64,000 nt of DNA, taken from the NCBI GenBank assembly GCA_964599235.1, contig CAZRDX010000035.1, positions 1 through 64,000 on the forward strand, given 5' to 3'. Source of the DNA: DRPN01 sp964599235 (lineage in GTDB: Bacteria > Bacteroidota > Bacteroidia > Bacteroidales > VadinHA17). Numbering within the stretch: the first letter of the stretch is position 1; every line of letters starts with the position of its first letter. The position numbers and the translations under genes are program-made. The notes under the pieces were generated by a model that was not told the origin of the DNA, searched no databases, and saw only the letters and a program-made list of their open reading frames with translations. Of this stretch, positions 15,515 through 24,399 are shown piece after piece.

Positions 15515-17173
15515 ATGAAGAGATCCCTGAAAGTGACCGTTCTCCTCCGCTTGTCTTTTTTGTTGCTGGTGCCGATGATGATCACCATGCCGTTGCGTGC
15601 GGAAGGTGCTGTGGCAGACACCGCTGCGTCCGCAGGCGGGGATGCCACGGTAAGCCAGCAGATCGACCAGGCTTTCAGTCCGTTCGTGGATGCTCTTTCG
15701 AAGATCCTGTTCGTGGATCCTTTTGAGTTCGTAGGCGTCTATGATCCGCAGATCTATGACAAGCATGGCGTACCTGTCCGGGACGAGTTCGGCAAGAGGG
15801 TGAAGGCGCCGTTGCGACTGATCGTACTGTGGCTTTTCTTCGGGGGCATCTTTTTTTCGGTCTATCTGCGTTTCATTGGCATCCGGGGGATGAAGCATGC
15901 GTGGGACATCCTTCGTGGCAAGTACCGTAAACAAGGTTCCGACGGGGAGGTTTCTTCTTTCCAGTCGGTGACGACGGCTCTTTCGGCCACCGTGGGCATG
16001 GGCAACATTGCGGGAGTGGCTTTGGCCGTGGGCATTGGCGGTCCGGGTGCCACTTTCTGGATGATCGTGGCGGGGTTGTTGGGCATGTCGCTGAAGTTCG
16101 CCGAGGTGATGCTGGGCATCAAGTACCGGCGGCGCAACAGCGACGGCAGTTATTCGGGCGGACCGATGTACTACCTGAAAGAAGGACTGAAGCGCCGTGG
16201 CAAGACGATGGGCTATCTGGGCACCGTGCTGGCGCTGCTCTTTGCCGTGACGGTGATGGGCGGCTCCATCGGCGGTGGCAACATGCTGCAGGCCAACCAG
16301 GCATTTCACCAGCTGGTGGTCTTCTTCCCTTCCATCGAGCATTACGGTGCCATCTACGGGGTGGTGCTGGCGTTGCTGGTGGGGGCCGTGATCATCGGCG
16401 GCATACGCAGCATAGGCAAGGTGACCGAGAAGGTGGTTCCCTTCATGGCAGGCATCTACATCCTGGCAGCGCTGGTGATCATCGGCATGAACCTGGGCAA
16501 CACGGGACATGCCTTCTACCTCATCCTGCACAATGCTTTCAGTCCCGAGGCTGTCAAGGGGGGCATCATCGGCGTAATGATCTACGGCATCCAGCGGGGA
16601 GCTTTCTCCAACGAGGCAGGCATGGGCAGCTCGGCCATCGCCCATGCCGCCGCCCAGAACGACGAGCCGGTGAGCGAAGGCATCGTCGCCTCGCTGGAAC
16701 CCTTCATCGACACCATCATCATCTGCACGATGACCTCCCTGGTGCTCATCTTCACCGGCTTCGCCGAGGATACCCAGGGTCTGGAAGGCGTTCAGCTCAC
16801 CTCGGCCGCCTTCCGTTCGGTGATCTCGTGGTTCCCCTATGTGTTGCTGCTGGCCGTCACCCTCTTCGCCTTCTCGACAATCATCTCCTGGTCGTATTAC
16901 GGTCTGAAAGGATGGGACTTCCTGGTGGGCGACCTGGGAGAGAAGTACCTCGGGGGACGCCAGGTGACCAACCGTATCTTTCAGGTACTTTTCCTGCTCT
17001 TCGTGATCGTGGGCGCTTCGACCGATATCTTCACGGTGATGGAGTTCTCCGATATGATGATCCTAGCCATGGCTGTGCCCAACCTTTTGGGACTGTTCAT
17101 CATGGCTTCCGAGATCAGGCGCGACATGAACGATTACTGGAGGAGGATAAAAGCAGGCAAACAGGGAAAATAG
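15515..17173 (+). CDS. AGCS-family alanine/glycine:cation symporter
   Basis: A 552-residue membrane transporter for small neutral amino acids, driven by Na+ or H+. Family signatures are visible: VTTALSATVGMGNIAGVA, GGPGATFWMIVAGLLGM, SGGPMYYLKEGL and GIQRGAFSNEAGMGSSA. About eleven membrane segments follow an atypical N-terminal extension of about 90 residues that starts with a signal-like segment and carries a short soluble stretch (about 30-95). That extension is seen in some Bacteroidota members. A symmetrical hairpin follows the stop codon. Confidence 0.93.
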   Translation: MKRSLKVTVLLRLSFLLLVPMMITMPLRAEGAVADTAASAGGDATVSQQIDQAFSPFVDALSKILFVDPFEFVGVYDPQIYDKHGVPVRDEFGKRVKAPLRLIVLWLFFGGIFFSVYLRFIGIRGMKHAWDILRGKYRKQGSDGEVSSFQSVTTALSATVGMGNIAGVALAVGIGGPGATFWMIVAGLLGMSLKFAEVMLGIKYRRRNSDGSYSGGPMYYLKEGLKRRGKTMGYLGTVLALLFAVTVMGGSIGGGNMLQANQAFHQLVVFFPSIEHYGAIYGVVLALLVGAVIIGGIRSIGKVTEKVVPFMAGIYILAALVIIGMNLGNTGHAFYLILHNAFSPEAVKGGIIGVMIYGIQRGAFSNEAGMGSSAIAHAAAQNDEPVSEGIVASLEPFIDTIIICTMTSLVLIFTGFAEDTQGLEGVQLTSAAFRSVISWFPYVLLLAVTLFAFSTIISWSYYGLKGWDFLVGDLGEKYLGGRQVTNRIFQVLFLLFVIVGASTDIFTVMEFSDMMILAMAVPNLLGLFIMASEIRRDMNDYWRRIKAGKQGK

Positions 17174-17202
17174 CCTTCTCGTCCGTCATCTCCTGAGAAG
17201 GC
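17173..17202. terminator. Hairpin between convergent genes
   Basis: GCCTTCTC (17173-17180) pairs with GAGAAGGC (17195-17202), an 8-bp stem overlapping the symporter stop codon. No strong T tract follows on either strand, so termination is only suggested. Confidence 0.4.
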
Positions 17203-17221
17203 CACGAACTCTTTATCCCTT

Positions 17222-18265
17222 TCAGGAGGGAGTGATCACTTGCCGGATGCGTCGGGCCAGGAGGTCATGCTGTGTAAAAGGCAGGGTGGCGAAGAGTTTC
17301 TTGTGGCGCACCTCCTCCAGGCTCTCCGGGTCGCCGGGGCGGTAATGCAGTTCTTTTTCCGTGACCCCCAGCAGGAGAGGCATCTCCTCGAAGACGAACC
17401 CGTAGATATCCTTGAGGATCTTCTCTTTCTTATCCTTCCAGACAGGCAGTTCCATCACGCTCTCGTAGGGATGGGTGCCGGCGAAGCCGCGTTCGCCTTT
17501 GTAATACTGGTCTTTTCTGTGATGGAAGTCACTGATGCGGGCGGGGTCGAGGATGCGGGCCATGTCGAGGGCAAACTCCATGAAGCGGTGAAAGAGGTAG
17601 TCGTGGTCCTCTTCCCCGGCCAGGGCCAGGAGGGCCATGCTGCGGTGCCAGCGGCGCTGCATGCGGATAAGACGGTAGCGGTCGAGGGAGGTATCCCATA
17701 GATCAAGTGCTTCGTCCATCCTGGCGGCTGCGGTGTCAAGTTCCGACAGTTCTCTGTGGAAATCGGCCAGACGGATCAGATGGTAATAGGTGTCGACGGA
17801 AGGAGGATGATCTCTCAGAAAGTGCTGCAGGTAGGCAACGGACTGTTCCGTCCCTTCATGCTGCAACAGTTCGGCCATGGTGATATGAGCATTGAGGAAG
17901 TAAGGATCACGTTGCGGCAGACGCGACAGGATCCCTTCCATCCATTCTTTGGCTTCGGTGTAAGATGTTTCGCTGTCCTTTTTCAGGTAGGGCACCAGTT
18001 TGTTGAGGGTGGTGATAAGGGCGGTATTGCCTTCGCGGAGGTATTCTTCGGCCAGTTGTCGGAGGAAAAGGACGGCCTGGTGGTATCCTTCGCGGCGGCG
18101 GAGGGCTGTGGCCTCGATCATCAGGCGATGTACGTCGGCGCGCCGCATGCGGGGCATCATCGCCGCCGCGCGGGCATGCGGGTCGAGCCCCGGCAGGGGC
18201 TGCTGCCCCTCTATCTCCTCCCGTCTGCCACGACGGGAAAACCAGCGTTTCAGGAAAGAGAGCAT
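17222..18265 (-). CDS. TPR-like helical repeat protein, unknown function
   Basis: A 347-residue, largely helical cytoplasmic protein. A basic N terminus (FLKRWFSRRGRREE) is followed by helix pairs resembling degenerate TPR repeats: YHQAVLFLRQLAEEYLREGN, AHITMAELLQHEGTEQSVAYLQ and LDTAAARMDEALDLWD. The C-terminal third (VMELPVWKDKKEKILKDIYG) has no repeat pattern. No catalytic motif is visible. It lies alone on the minus strand, downstream of purC. Confidence 0.6.
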   Translation of the reverse strand: MLSFLKRWFSRRGRREEIEGQQPLPGLDPHARAAAMMPRMRRADVHRLMIEATALRRREGYHQAVLFLRQLAEEYLREGNTALITTLNKLVPYLKKDSETSYTEAKEWMEGILSRLPQRDPYFLNAHITMAELLQHEGTEQSVAYLQHFLRDHPPSVDTYYHLIRLADFHRELSELDTAAARMDEALDLWDTSLDRYRLIRMQRRWHRSMALLALAGEEDHDYLFHRFMEFALDMARILDPARISDFHHRKDQYYKGERGFAGTHPYESVMELPVWKDKKEKILKDIYGFVFEEMPLLLGVTEKELHYRPGDPESLEEVRHKKLFATLPFTQHDLLARRIRQVITPS

Positions 18266-18340
18266 CGCGGAGGATGAAGGTTCACCTCCTCAAGATAGTA
18301 AAAAAGCTGATAACGAACAAAGTGGAGTATCCTGCCCCGC

Positions 18341-19294
18341 TCAGCGCAGACGCTTCAGCTCTGTGCTCACCGCCTCCCGTATCTCTTCCTGAAGGTTGCC
18401 GAGCGGTCTTCTCTCGAAAGGTTCCCCCGTGATCTTCTCATACAGTTCGATGTAACGGTCGGACACCTGCCGGACGAACGCAGCGGGCATCGGCGGCACC
18501 TGCTGTCCTTCCTTACCCTGGAACCCCTGGCTGATGAGCCATTCGCGAACAAACTCCTTGGAGAGCTGACGCTGCGGCTCGCCCTTGCGGAAACGCTCCT
18601 CATAACCGTCGGCATAGAAATAACGCGAGGAGTCGGGCGTATGGATCTCGTCGATGAGGACAATCCTTCCATCCACTTTCCCGAACTCATATTTGGTGTC
18701 GACGAGGATCAGACCTTTTTCGGCAGCCATTTCCGTTCCGCGGCGGAAGAGTTCGAGGGAGAGGCGTTCCAGCTCGCGGTATTCGTCTTCGGGTACGAGG
18801 CCCTGACGGATGATCTCTTCGGCGGAGATATCTTCATCGTGTCCGCTGACGGCCTTAGTGGTCGGGGTGATCACAGGTTCGTCGAAGCGCTGGTGTTCGC
18901 GCATCCCTTCCGGGAGGGGCACGCCGCACAGTTCCCTTTTGCCTGCGCGGTACTCCCGCCAGGCATGGCCGGTGAGATAACCCCGCACCACCATCTCCAC
19001 CATGTAGGGTTCGGCCTTGCGGCCTATCGTGACGTTGGGATGGGGGGAAGAGATCTTCCAATTGGGCACGATGTCGGCCGTGGCATCGAGGAACTTCACG
19101 GCAATGCGGTTGAGCACCTGGCCCTTGTAAGGGATGCCCTCGGGCAATATCACATCGAACGCCGAGATGCGGTCGGTGACCACCATCACCAGGTACTGGT
19201 CGTCGATGGTGTAGACATCACGGACCTTGCCGTGGTATACGGAGGTCTGGCCATCAAAGGTGAAGTCGGTACGTGTAAGTGCTTGTTCTTTCAT
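18341..19294 (-). CDS. purC: SAICAR synthase PurC
   Basis: PurC joins CAIR and aspartate with ATP to give SAICAR in purine synthesis. The 317-residue protein shows VYHGKVRDVY near the start, VVTDRISAFDV, the MVVRGYLTG signature, LILVDTKYEFG and LIDEIHTPDSSRYF. It is of the long form usual in Bacteroidota. I chose the ATG at 19294 because family members begin directly before the TRTDF strand; an ATG at 19300 and a TTG at 19303 are in frame. It follows phoH by 27 bp. Confidence 0.95.
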   Translation of the reverse strand: MKEQALTRTDFTFDGQTSVYHGKVRDVYTIDDQYLVMVVTDRISAFDVILPEGIPYKGQVLNRIAVKFLDATADIVPNWKISSPHPNVTIGRKAEPYMVEMVVRGYLTGHAWREYRAGKRELCGVPLPEGMREHQRFDEPVITPTTKAVSGHDEDISAEEIIRQGLVPEDEYRELERLSLELFRRGTEMAAEKGLILVDTKYEFGKVDGRIVLIDEIHTPDSSRYFYADGYEERFRKGEPQRQLSKEFVREWLISQGFQGKEGQQVPPMPAAFVRQVSDRYIELYEKITGEPFERRPLGNLQEEIREAVSTELKRLR

Positions 19295-19300
19295 GGTCAT

Positions 19301-19308
19301 CAAAGATA
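19301..19308 (-). promoter_or_regulatory. -7 box before purC
   Basis: The minus strand reads TATCTTTG, an exact TAnnTTTG match, only six bases before the ATG at 19294. It could give purC its own short-leader transcript within the phoH-purC unit. Confidence 0.4.
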
Positions 19309-19321
19309 TTCAACGGGACTG

Positions 19322-20296
19322 TCAGTCGTTCTGTTCATTTTCTTTTTCTCTTTTTTCCCTATCCTCTTTCTCGTAAGCGTCGACGATGTTACGGACGAGG
19401 GGGTGCCGGACGATGTCCTCGGCGCCGAAGCGGACGACGGAGATCCCTTCGATCCCTTCGAGGAGGGTCATGGCCTGGAGGAGGCCGGAGTTGCCTTTGC
19501 GGGGCAGGTCGATCTGGGTGACGTCGCCGGTGACGATGAACTTGGAGTTGAGCCCCATGCGGGTGAGGAACATCTTCAGCTGGCTGACGGTGGCGTTCTG
19601 TCCTTCGTCGAGGATGACGAAGGCGTTCTCGAGGGTTCGTCCGCGCATGTAGGCGAGGGGGGCTATCTGGATGGTCTCGTCCTCGAGGTAGGAGATCAGT
19701 TTTTTGTAAGGTATCATATCGCGCAGGGCGTCGTAGAGGGGCTGGAGGTAAGGGTCGAGCTTATCGCGCATGTCGCCGGGCAGGAATCCCAGGTGTTCGC
19801 CGGCCTCCACGGCGGGGCGTGTGAGGACGATGCGTTTGACCTGTCTGTTCTTGAGGGCTCTGACGGCCAGGGCGATGGCGGTGTAGGTCTTGCCCGTGCC
19901 GGCGGGGCCGATGGCCAGGATGAGGTCGTTGCGCTCCTCCTCGGCGACGAGGCGTGCCTGGTTGACCGTGCGGGCCCGGATGGGCTGACCGTCGATGCCA
20001 TAGATGATCACATCGTTGCTGTCGCCGCCGCGACGCATGCGGGGGGTATCGCCCAGCAACCCTGCCAGCTCCTCGCCGCTGACGGTGTTGTGCTCATGGA
20101 TGAAGTCGAGGATCTTACCGATCGTCGCCTCAAAACGGCGTATCTCCTCCTCCTCCCCCACCACCTTGATCTCGCTCCCGCGGGGGATCACCTTGAGGCG
20201 CGGGAAGGCAGCACGGATACGGTCGACGGCGGCATTGTGCACACCGTACAGCACCACAGGATCGATCCCTTCCAAATATATGGTCTTTTCCGGCAT
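19322..20296 (-). CDS. phoH: PhoH family protein (KH-like domain plus ATPase)
   Basis: A 324-residue PhoH-like ATPase linked to RNA metabolism and ribosome maturation in other bacteria. An N-terminal KH-like region (about 30-75) precedes the P-loop domain with Walker A GPAGTGKT (130-137), TRPAVEAGEHLGFLPGD and Walker B VILDEGQNA. The C-terminal 20 residues are highly charged. It is upstream of purC on the same strand and divergent from the SAM hydrolase-like gene, a neighbourhood I know from other Bacteroidota. Confidence 0.93.
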   Translation of the reverse strand: MPEKTIYLEGIDPVVLYGVHNAAVDRIRAAFPRLKVIPRGSEIKVVGEEEEIRRFEATIGKILDFIHEHNTVSGEELAGLLGDTPRMRRGGDSNDVIIYGIDGQPIRARTVNQARLVAEEERNDLILAIGPAGTGKTYTAIALAVRALKNRQVKRIVLTRPAVEAGEHLGFLPGDMRDKLDPYLQPLYDALRDMIPYKKLISYLEDETIQIAPLAYMRGRTLENAFVILDEGQNATVSQLKMFLTRMGLNSKFIVTGDVTQIDLPRKGNSGLLQAMTLLEGIEGISVVRFGAEDIVRHPLVRNIVDAYEKEDREKREKENEQND

Positions 20297-20315
20297 ACAG
20301 GTATGGCAGAATTAT

Positions 20316-20323
20316 TACTTTTG
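20316..20323 (+). promoter_or_regulatory. -7 box for the SAM hydroxide adenosyltransferase-like gene
   Basis: TACTTTTG matches TAnnTTTG in the divergent phoH/20388 intergenic region, 64 bases before the ATG. Confidence 0.45.
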
Positions 20324-20387
20324 TCCTTGCAAAATAAGGTTATTTTTTCAGGATGGGCATCATCCCACATCACTTTTTCGACGGCCG

Positions 20388-21164
20388 ATGGCATTGATCA
20401 CGCTCACCACCGACTGGCATATGTCCGATTTTTTCCGCGGGGCGGTGATTGGCCGCATTCAGACGTTGTGTCCCGGTGCCATGGTAGTCGATCTGGCAGC
20501 CGGTCTGAACCCGTTCGATGTGAAGGAGGCGGCCTTTGTTATGAAACACAGCTTCCGGCACTATCCCAAGGGCACGATGCATCTGTGTGGTGTGCAGAGT
20601 GAGGTCCGGGCCAAGCCTCTTCTGGTGATCGATGAAGAGCAATATTTCCTCCTTCCCGACAACGGCATGGTGGGGATGATCTTTCCCGAAGGACCCGAGA
20701 AAGTGTTCCGTCTGACGACGGTACAGGAGAATAGTACTTTCCCTTTGCTGGAGCAGATGGTGCCGGCCGCCTGTGAACTGCTCAACGGCAAGTCGCCCGG
20801 CGAGATAGGGCTGCCGGAGAACAAGATGAAGAAGTTCAAGCCACTCACCCCCACTGTGGAAGAAGACCGCATCACGGGGCTGGTGATCCATATCGATTCA
20901 TATCAGAATCTGGTGACCAACATCACCCGTGAGCTGTTCGAACAGGTGGGAAAAGGAAGGAATTTTGAGATCTATCCGGGGCGGGCCGGTGAGATGTACC
21001 GGATCACCCGTATTTCCGAGCATTACCTTGAGATGGCCGACACCGACATGTTCGCCCTTTTCAACAGTCTTGGTCTTCTGGAGATCGGCATGGTCCATGC
21101 CCAGGCTGCCAAACTGATGAATGTGTTACCGGAAGATCCCATACAAATAACCTTTTCATCTTAG
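20388..21164 (+). CDS. SAM hydroxide adenosyltransferase-like protein (DUF62 family)
   Basis: A 258-residue member of the DUF62 family, whose studied enzymes split S-adenosylmethionine with hydroxide to adenosine and methionine and are related to fluorinases. The N terminus has the family start LTTDWHMSDFFRGAVIGRI and the middle has YFLLPDNGMVGMIF. The Asp-containing DPGVG stretch of the archaeal enzymes appears to be replaced by CGVQSEVR. The downstream C-terminal domain (TGLVIHIDSYQNLVTNI) is well kept. The ATG at 20388 starts exactly at the family N terminus. mazG follows by 6 bp, so the two are probably one operon. Confidence 0.85.
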   Translation: MALITLTTDWHMSDFFRGAVIGRIQTLCPGAMVVDLAAGLNPFDVKEAAFVMKHSFRHYPKGTMHLCGVQSEVRAKPLLVIDEEQYFLLPDNGMVGMIFPEGPEKVFRLTTVQENSTFPLLEQMVPAACELLNGKSPGEIGLPENKMKKFKPLTPTVEEDRITGLVIHIDSYQNLVTNITRELFEQVGKGRNFEIYPGRAGEMYRITRISEHYLEMADTDMFALFNSLGLLEIGMVHAQAAKLMNVLPEDPIQITFSS

Positions 21165-21170
21165 CGATCC

Positions 21171-22007
21171 ATGGAAGAGAAAAAAGAGCAGCTCCCTGCT
21201 CATCTGGAAGCCTTCGACCGGCTGGTCCGTATCATGGACGAGTTGCGTGAGAAATGTCCGTGGGACCGGGAGCAGACCTTTGAGAGCCTGCGCAAGCTGA
21301 CCATCGAAGAGGCTTATGAGCTGGCCGACGCCATCGTGCGGCACGATCCGGAAGATATCAAGGGGGAGACGGGTGATCTTCTGCTCCATGTGGTCTTTTA
21401 CGCCAAGCTGGCCAGCGAGGAAGGTGCTTTCACCTTGCCGGAGATGATCCATGCCCTGTGTGACAAGCTGGTGTACCGTCATCCCCATGTTTTCGGGGAG
21501 GTGGAAGCCGCCACGGCCCAGCAGGTGCTGGAGAACTGGGAAGAGCTGAAGCTGAAGGAAAAGAAGAAGAAGAAAGATCAGAAAGACCGCTCGGTACTGA
21601 GCGGTGTGCCCCCGGCCCTGCCCCCCCTCACCAAGGCATTGCGCATCCAGGAAAAGGTGAGCGGCATCGGCTTCGACTGGGAAAGAAAGGAGGAGATCTG
21701 GGAGAAACTGGAGGAAGAAGTACGGGAGGTCCGGGAAGTGCTCGACCGACCGGGACCGGAAGAAGAGAAGAAGAAAGCGCTGGAAGAGGAGTTCGGCGAC
21801 CTGCTTTTCACGGTGGTGAACGCTGCGCGGCTGTACGGTGTGGAGCCGGAGATCGCCCTGGAACGCAGCAACCTGAAGTTCATCGAACGCTTCACGAAGA
21901 TGGAGGAAGAGCTCAGGTCGCAGGGGATGACCCTGAAAGGTTCCACGCTGGAAGAGAAGGAAGCGGCCTGGCAGAAGGTCAAGGATCATCCTCCCTCAGG
22001 GTCGTAG
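21171..22007 (+). CDS. mazG: Nucleoside triphosphate pyrophosphohydrolase MazG
   Basis: MazG hydrolyses NTPs and dNTPs to NMP and pyrophosphate, cleaning the nucleotide pool. The 278-residue protein has two MazG domains (about 15-110 and 150-262). ECPWDREQTFESL-type sequence appears as KCPWDREQTFESL, followed by EEAYELADAI, GETGDLLLHVVFY and, in the second domain, EEFGDLLFTVVNAARL. A Lys-rich linker (KEKKKKKDQKD) joins the domains. It lies 6 bp after the DUF62 gene. Confidence 0.95.
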   Translation: MEEKKEQLPAHLEAFDRLVRIMDELREKCPWDREQTFESLRKLTIEEAYELADAIVRHDPEDIKGETGDLLLHVVFYAKLASEEGAFTLPEMIHALCDKLVYRHPHVFGEVEAATAQQVLENWEELKLKEKKKKKDQKDRSVLSGVPPALPPLTKALRIQEKVSGIGFDWERKEEIWEKLEEEVREVREVLDRPGPEEEKKKALEEEFGDLLFTVVNAARLYGVEPEIALERSNLKFIERFTKMEEELRSQGMTLKGSTLEEKEAAWQKVKDHPPSGS

Positions 22008-22046
22008 GATAAGGTTCTTTCCGGAGGATGGAAGGCATCTTATCCT
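22006..22046. terminator. Possible bidirectional hairpin between mazG and pepF
   Basis: AGGATAAG (22006-22013) pairs with CTTATCCT (22039-22046), with a further imperfect inner stem. It spans both convergent stop codons. No T tract is present. Confidence 0.35.
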
Positions 22047-23776
22047 GCAGCGGTACTGTCCAGCTCCTCCGCCACGAAATCCGCCAGTTCCTTCACGTAC
22101 TCTTTGCTGAAGTCGAACCTGATGCCGGCAGTCTGATAGATGGCGGGGACAGGTCTGGAGTATCCCAGGGAGAGTGCCTGCCTGTATTTCTCCAGGGCCC
22201 GGCCGGGCTGGTGACGGTAGTTCTTCCAGATAGCCAGAGCTCCCAGCTGGGCGATGCCGTACTCGATATAATAGAACGGCACCTCGAAGATATGGAGCTG
22301 GGCCTGCCAGCCGGTGGCCAGGAAGTGTTCCAGCCCGCTCCAGTCGACCAGCGGCGAGGAGTATTCGTGCATGATCTCCGTCCATTTTTCCGCCCGTTCT
22401 TTCCTGTCGTGGCCGGGATGGGTATAGATCCAGTGCTGGAAGGCGTCGACGGCGGCGATCCAGGGCAGGATGGTGACGATGCCTTCGAGCTGTTCGCGGC
22501 GGGCACGTGCCAGCCCGGCAGGATCGGGGAAGAAGATGTCCCAGGTATCCATGGAGATGAGCTCCATCGACATGGATGCCAGCTCGGCCACCTCGGAGGG
22601 CAGTTCCTTATGCTCGTAGACCCGTATCGGGCTGCTGAGCCAGGAGTGGATGGCATGTCCTCCTTCGTGGAAGAGGGTTTCCAGGTCGCGCAGGTTGCCG
22701 GTGGCGTTCATGAAGATGAAGGGGAGGTTGCTCTCATAGAGGGGGTAGTTGAACCCTCCCGGTGCTTTGTTCTTGCGTGATTCCAGGTCGAGGTATCCTT
22801 TCTGCCGCATGGTACGCAGCAGCCATCCGAAGGCAGGGTCGATGCGGTCGAAGCCGCGGGCCGCTTTTTCCACGAGCTCTTCGACATTGCGGAAAGGCTG
22901 CAGCGGTGGCCGGCCCAGCGGGTCGTTGTCGAGGTCCCAGGGGCGCAAGCGTTCCAGGCCGAGGGCGGCGGCCCGCTCCTGATGAAGACGGGCGAGCAGC
23001 GGCACGACATGCTCGCGCACCGAAGCATGGAAGGTAAGACAGTCGTCGACCCCGTAGTCGAAACGTCCCAGCTCGGCAAAGCGGTAGTCGCGGTAGTTGT
23101 CAAAACCGGCGTTGCTTGCCATGCGGTGGCGTTTCTCCAGAAGACGGTCGAAGAGGTCGTCGAGCCTGCCGGCGTCGCGGTAGCGGCGCTCACGTATCTT
23201 CCTGAACGCCTCCTCGCGCACCTTCCTGTCGGGCTCCCGCAACAGGTTGGAAGCCTGCTGCAGGGTCAGCTCCCGTCCCCGGTGGGTGATGGTCATCTGC
23301 GAGACGATGCGACCATACTCCTGTTCGAGCACCTGCAGCTCGGAACGGATGGGCACGTTCTCTTCTCGGAAAAGACGTTTGCGGTTACGCACCAGGCGCA
23401 TCATCACCATCCAGTCGGGATCGTCGTCGAGCTCACCGGCCAGGGGATGCTCAAGCAGGATCGTATCCAGCCGGTCGTTCCACCGCTCGATGGCGGGTTC
23501 GATCTCTTTGACGAAGGTCTCGAAAGCCTCGGCATACTCTTTTCTGTCGGTGTGACAGTTCATGCGGATATAGCGCCAGGCCAGCTCCTCTTCGAGGACG
23601 AAAGCCAGCTCGCTGCGGTCGTAAAGCCACTGCTCCAGGGCATGACGATCGGGCAGTTCACGCCGCTCCAGCTCCCGGTACCAGGGTTCCACATCTTCCC
23701 GGCTGCGGACGGAAAGATCCGCAGGCAGATAGCTGCGACGCAAAGGCTCAATACGATATGCTTCCGGATGTGACAT
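22040..23776 (-). CDS. pepF: M3 family oligoendopeptidase F
   Basis: A 578-residue zinc peptidase that trims peptides in the cytoplasm. The zinc motif HEGGH appears at about residue 370 within TLFHEGGHAIHSWL, and the third zinc ligand is probably the Glu in SEVAELASMSMELI. The N-terminal helical lobe (about 90-250) is typical of the family. No signal peptide is present. It is the last of the long minus-strand run that begins at nusB and is convergent with mazG. Confidence 0.9.
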   Translation of the reverse strand: MSHPEAYRIEPLRRSYLPADLSVRSREDVEPWYRELERRELPDRHALEQWLYDRSELAFVLEEELAWRYIRMNCHTDRKEYAEAFETFVKEIEPAIERWNDRLDTILLEHPLAGELDDDPDWMVMMRLVRNRKRLFREENVPIRSELQVLEQEYGRIVSQMTITHRGRELTLQQASNLLREPDRKVREEAFRKIRERRYRDAGRLDDLFDRLLEKRHRMASNAGFDNYRDYRFAELGRFDYGVDDCLTFHASVREHVVPLLARLHQERAAALGLERLRPWDLDNDPLGRPPLQPFRNVEELVEKAARGFDRIDPAFGWLLRTMRQKGYLDLESRKNKAPGGFNYPLYESNLPFIFMNATGNLRDLETLFHEGGHAIHSWLSSPIRVYEHKELPSEVAELASMSMELISMDTWDIFFPDPAGLARARREQLEGIVTILPWIAAVDAFQHWIYTHPGHDRKERAEKWTEIMHEYSSPLVDWSGLEHFLATGWQAQLHIFEVPFYYIEYGIAQLGALAIWKNYRHQPGRALEKYRQALSLGYSRPVPAIYQTAGIRFDFSKEYVKELADFVAEELDSTAAG

Positions 23777-23838
23777 CGCAGAAAAGTTGAAAATACCGAT
23801 AAAGTGGAGAAAAAATCAAAAGAACCGGATCACCGGGA

Positions 23839-24330
23839 TCAGGCATCCTCTTCTTTCTCTCCGCCGGCGGATGTCTTCTGGTCCTCTTTTTCCTCTTTGG
23901 GTTCGTCAGTGGTCTCTTCTTTCTCTTTCTTCTCTTCCTCATCGAAGTTGAGCATGCCGGCATTCATGAGGATGTGGTACCAGGAGAGGATCTTCTTGAT
24001 GTCGGAGAGATACACCCGTTCCCGGTCGTAATCGGGCACCACCTCTTCGAAGAAGTCTTTGAGAACTTCCTTGTCCGCCTTGTGTGAGGGGGTTTCCTGT
24101 TCGTTTTCTTTCTCATGTTCGTAGATGGCCCGGAAGATCTCCTTGAGGGGCTTGTCTTTTTCGGTGGTAAACACGGTGATCTCCTCGAGCGAGTTGATCC
24201 TTTCCGTGGCAAAGGCGCTGGTACGTTTGCCGGTCTCGATGTTCTCCACGATCACGGCATTGCGGCCCTGGGCCACGAACTTGTAAAGGCCGGGTTTTCC
24301 GGCGATCGCCATGATGTCTTTCAGGTCCAT
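23839..24330 (-). CDS. DUF5606 domain protein
   Basis: A 163-residue Bacteroidota-specific protein that begins MDLKDIMAIAGKPGLYKFV, the start typical of DUF5606, followed by VIVENIETGKRTSAF. A helical region follows (about 85-135). The last 30 residues are almost entirely Glu, Lys and Asp and probably disordered. No signal or membrane segment is seen. Function is unknown. Its place after coaE and djlA-like genes is common in the phylum as far as I recall. Confidence 0.82.
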   Translation of the reverse strand: MDLKDIMAIAGKPGLYKFVAQGRNAVIVENIETGKRTSAFATERINSLEEITVFTTEKDKPLKEIFRAIYEHEKENEQETPSHKADKEVLKDFFEEVVPDYDRERVYLSDIKKILSWYHILMNAGMLNFDEEEKKEKEETTDEPKEEKEDQKTSAGGEKEEDA

Positions 24331-24399
24331 ATCGTAACGGTTAGTTGAATGTTCCGGATGACGGGCACAAATCTACATAAAACCCTTCAGGAAAAAAAC

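Noticed and set aside
18641..20602. 653-residue plus-strand frame antisense to purC and phoH
   Set aside because: Val/Asp/Gly-rich shadow that crosses two gene boundaries; purC and phoH carry all expected motifs.
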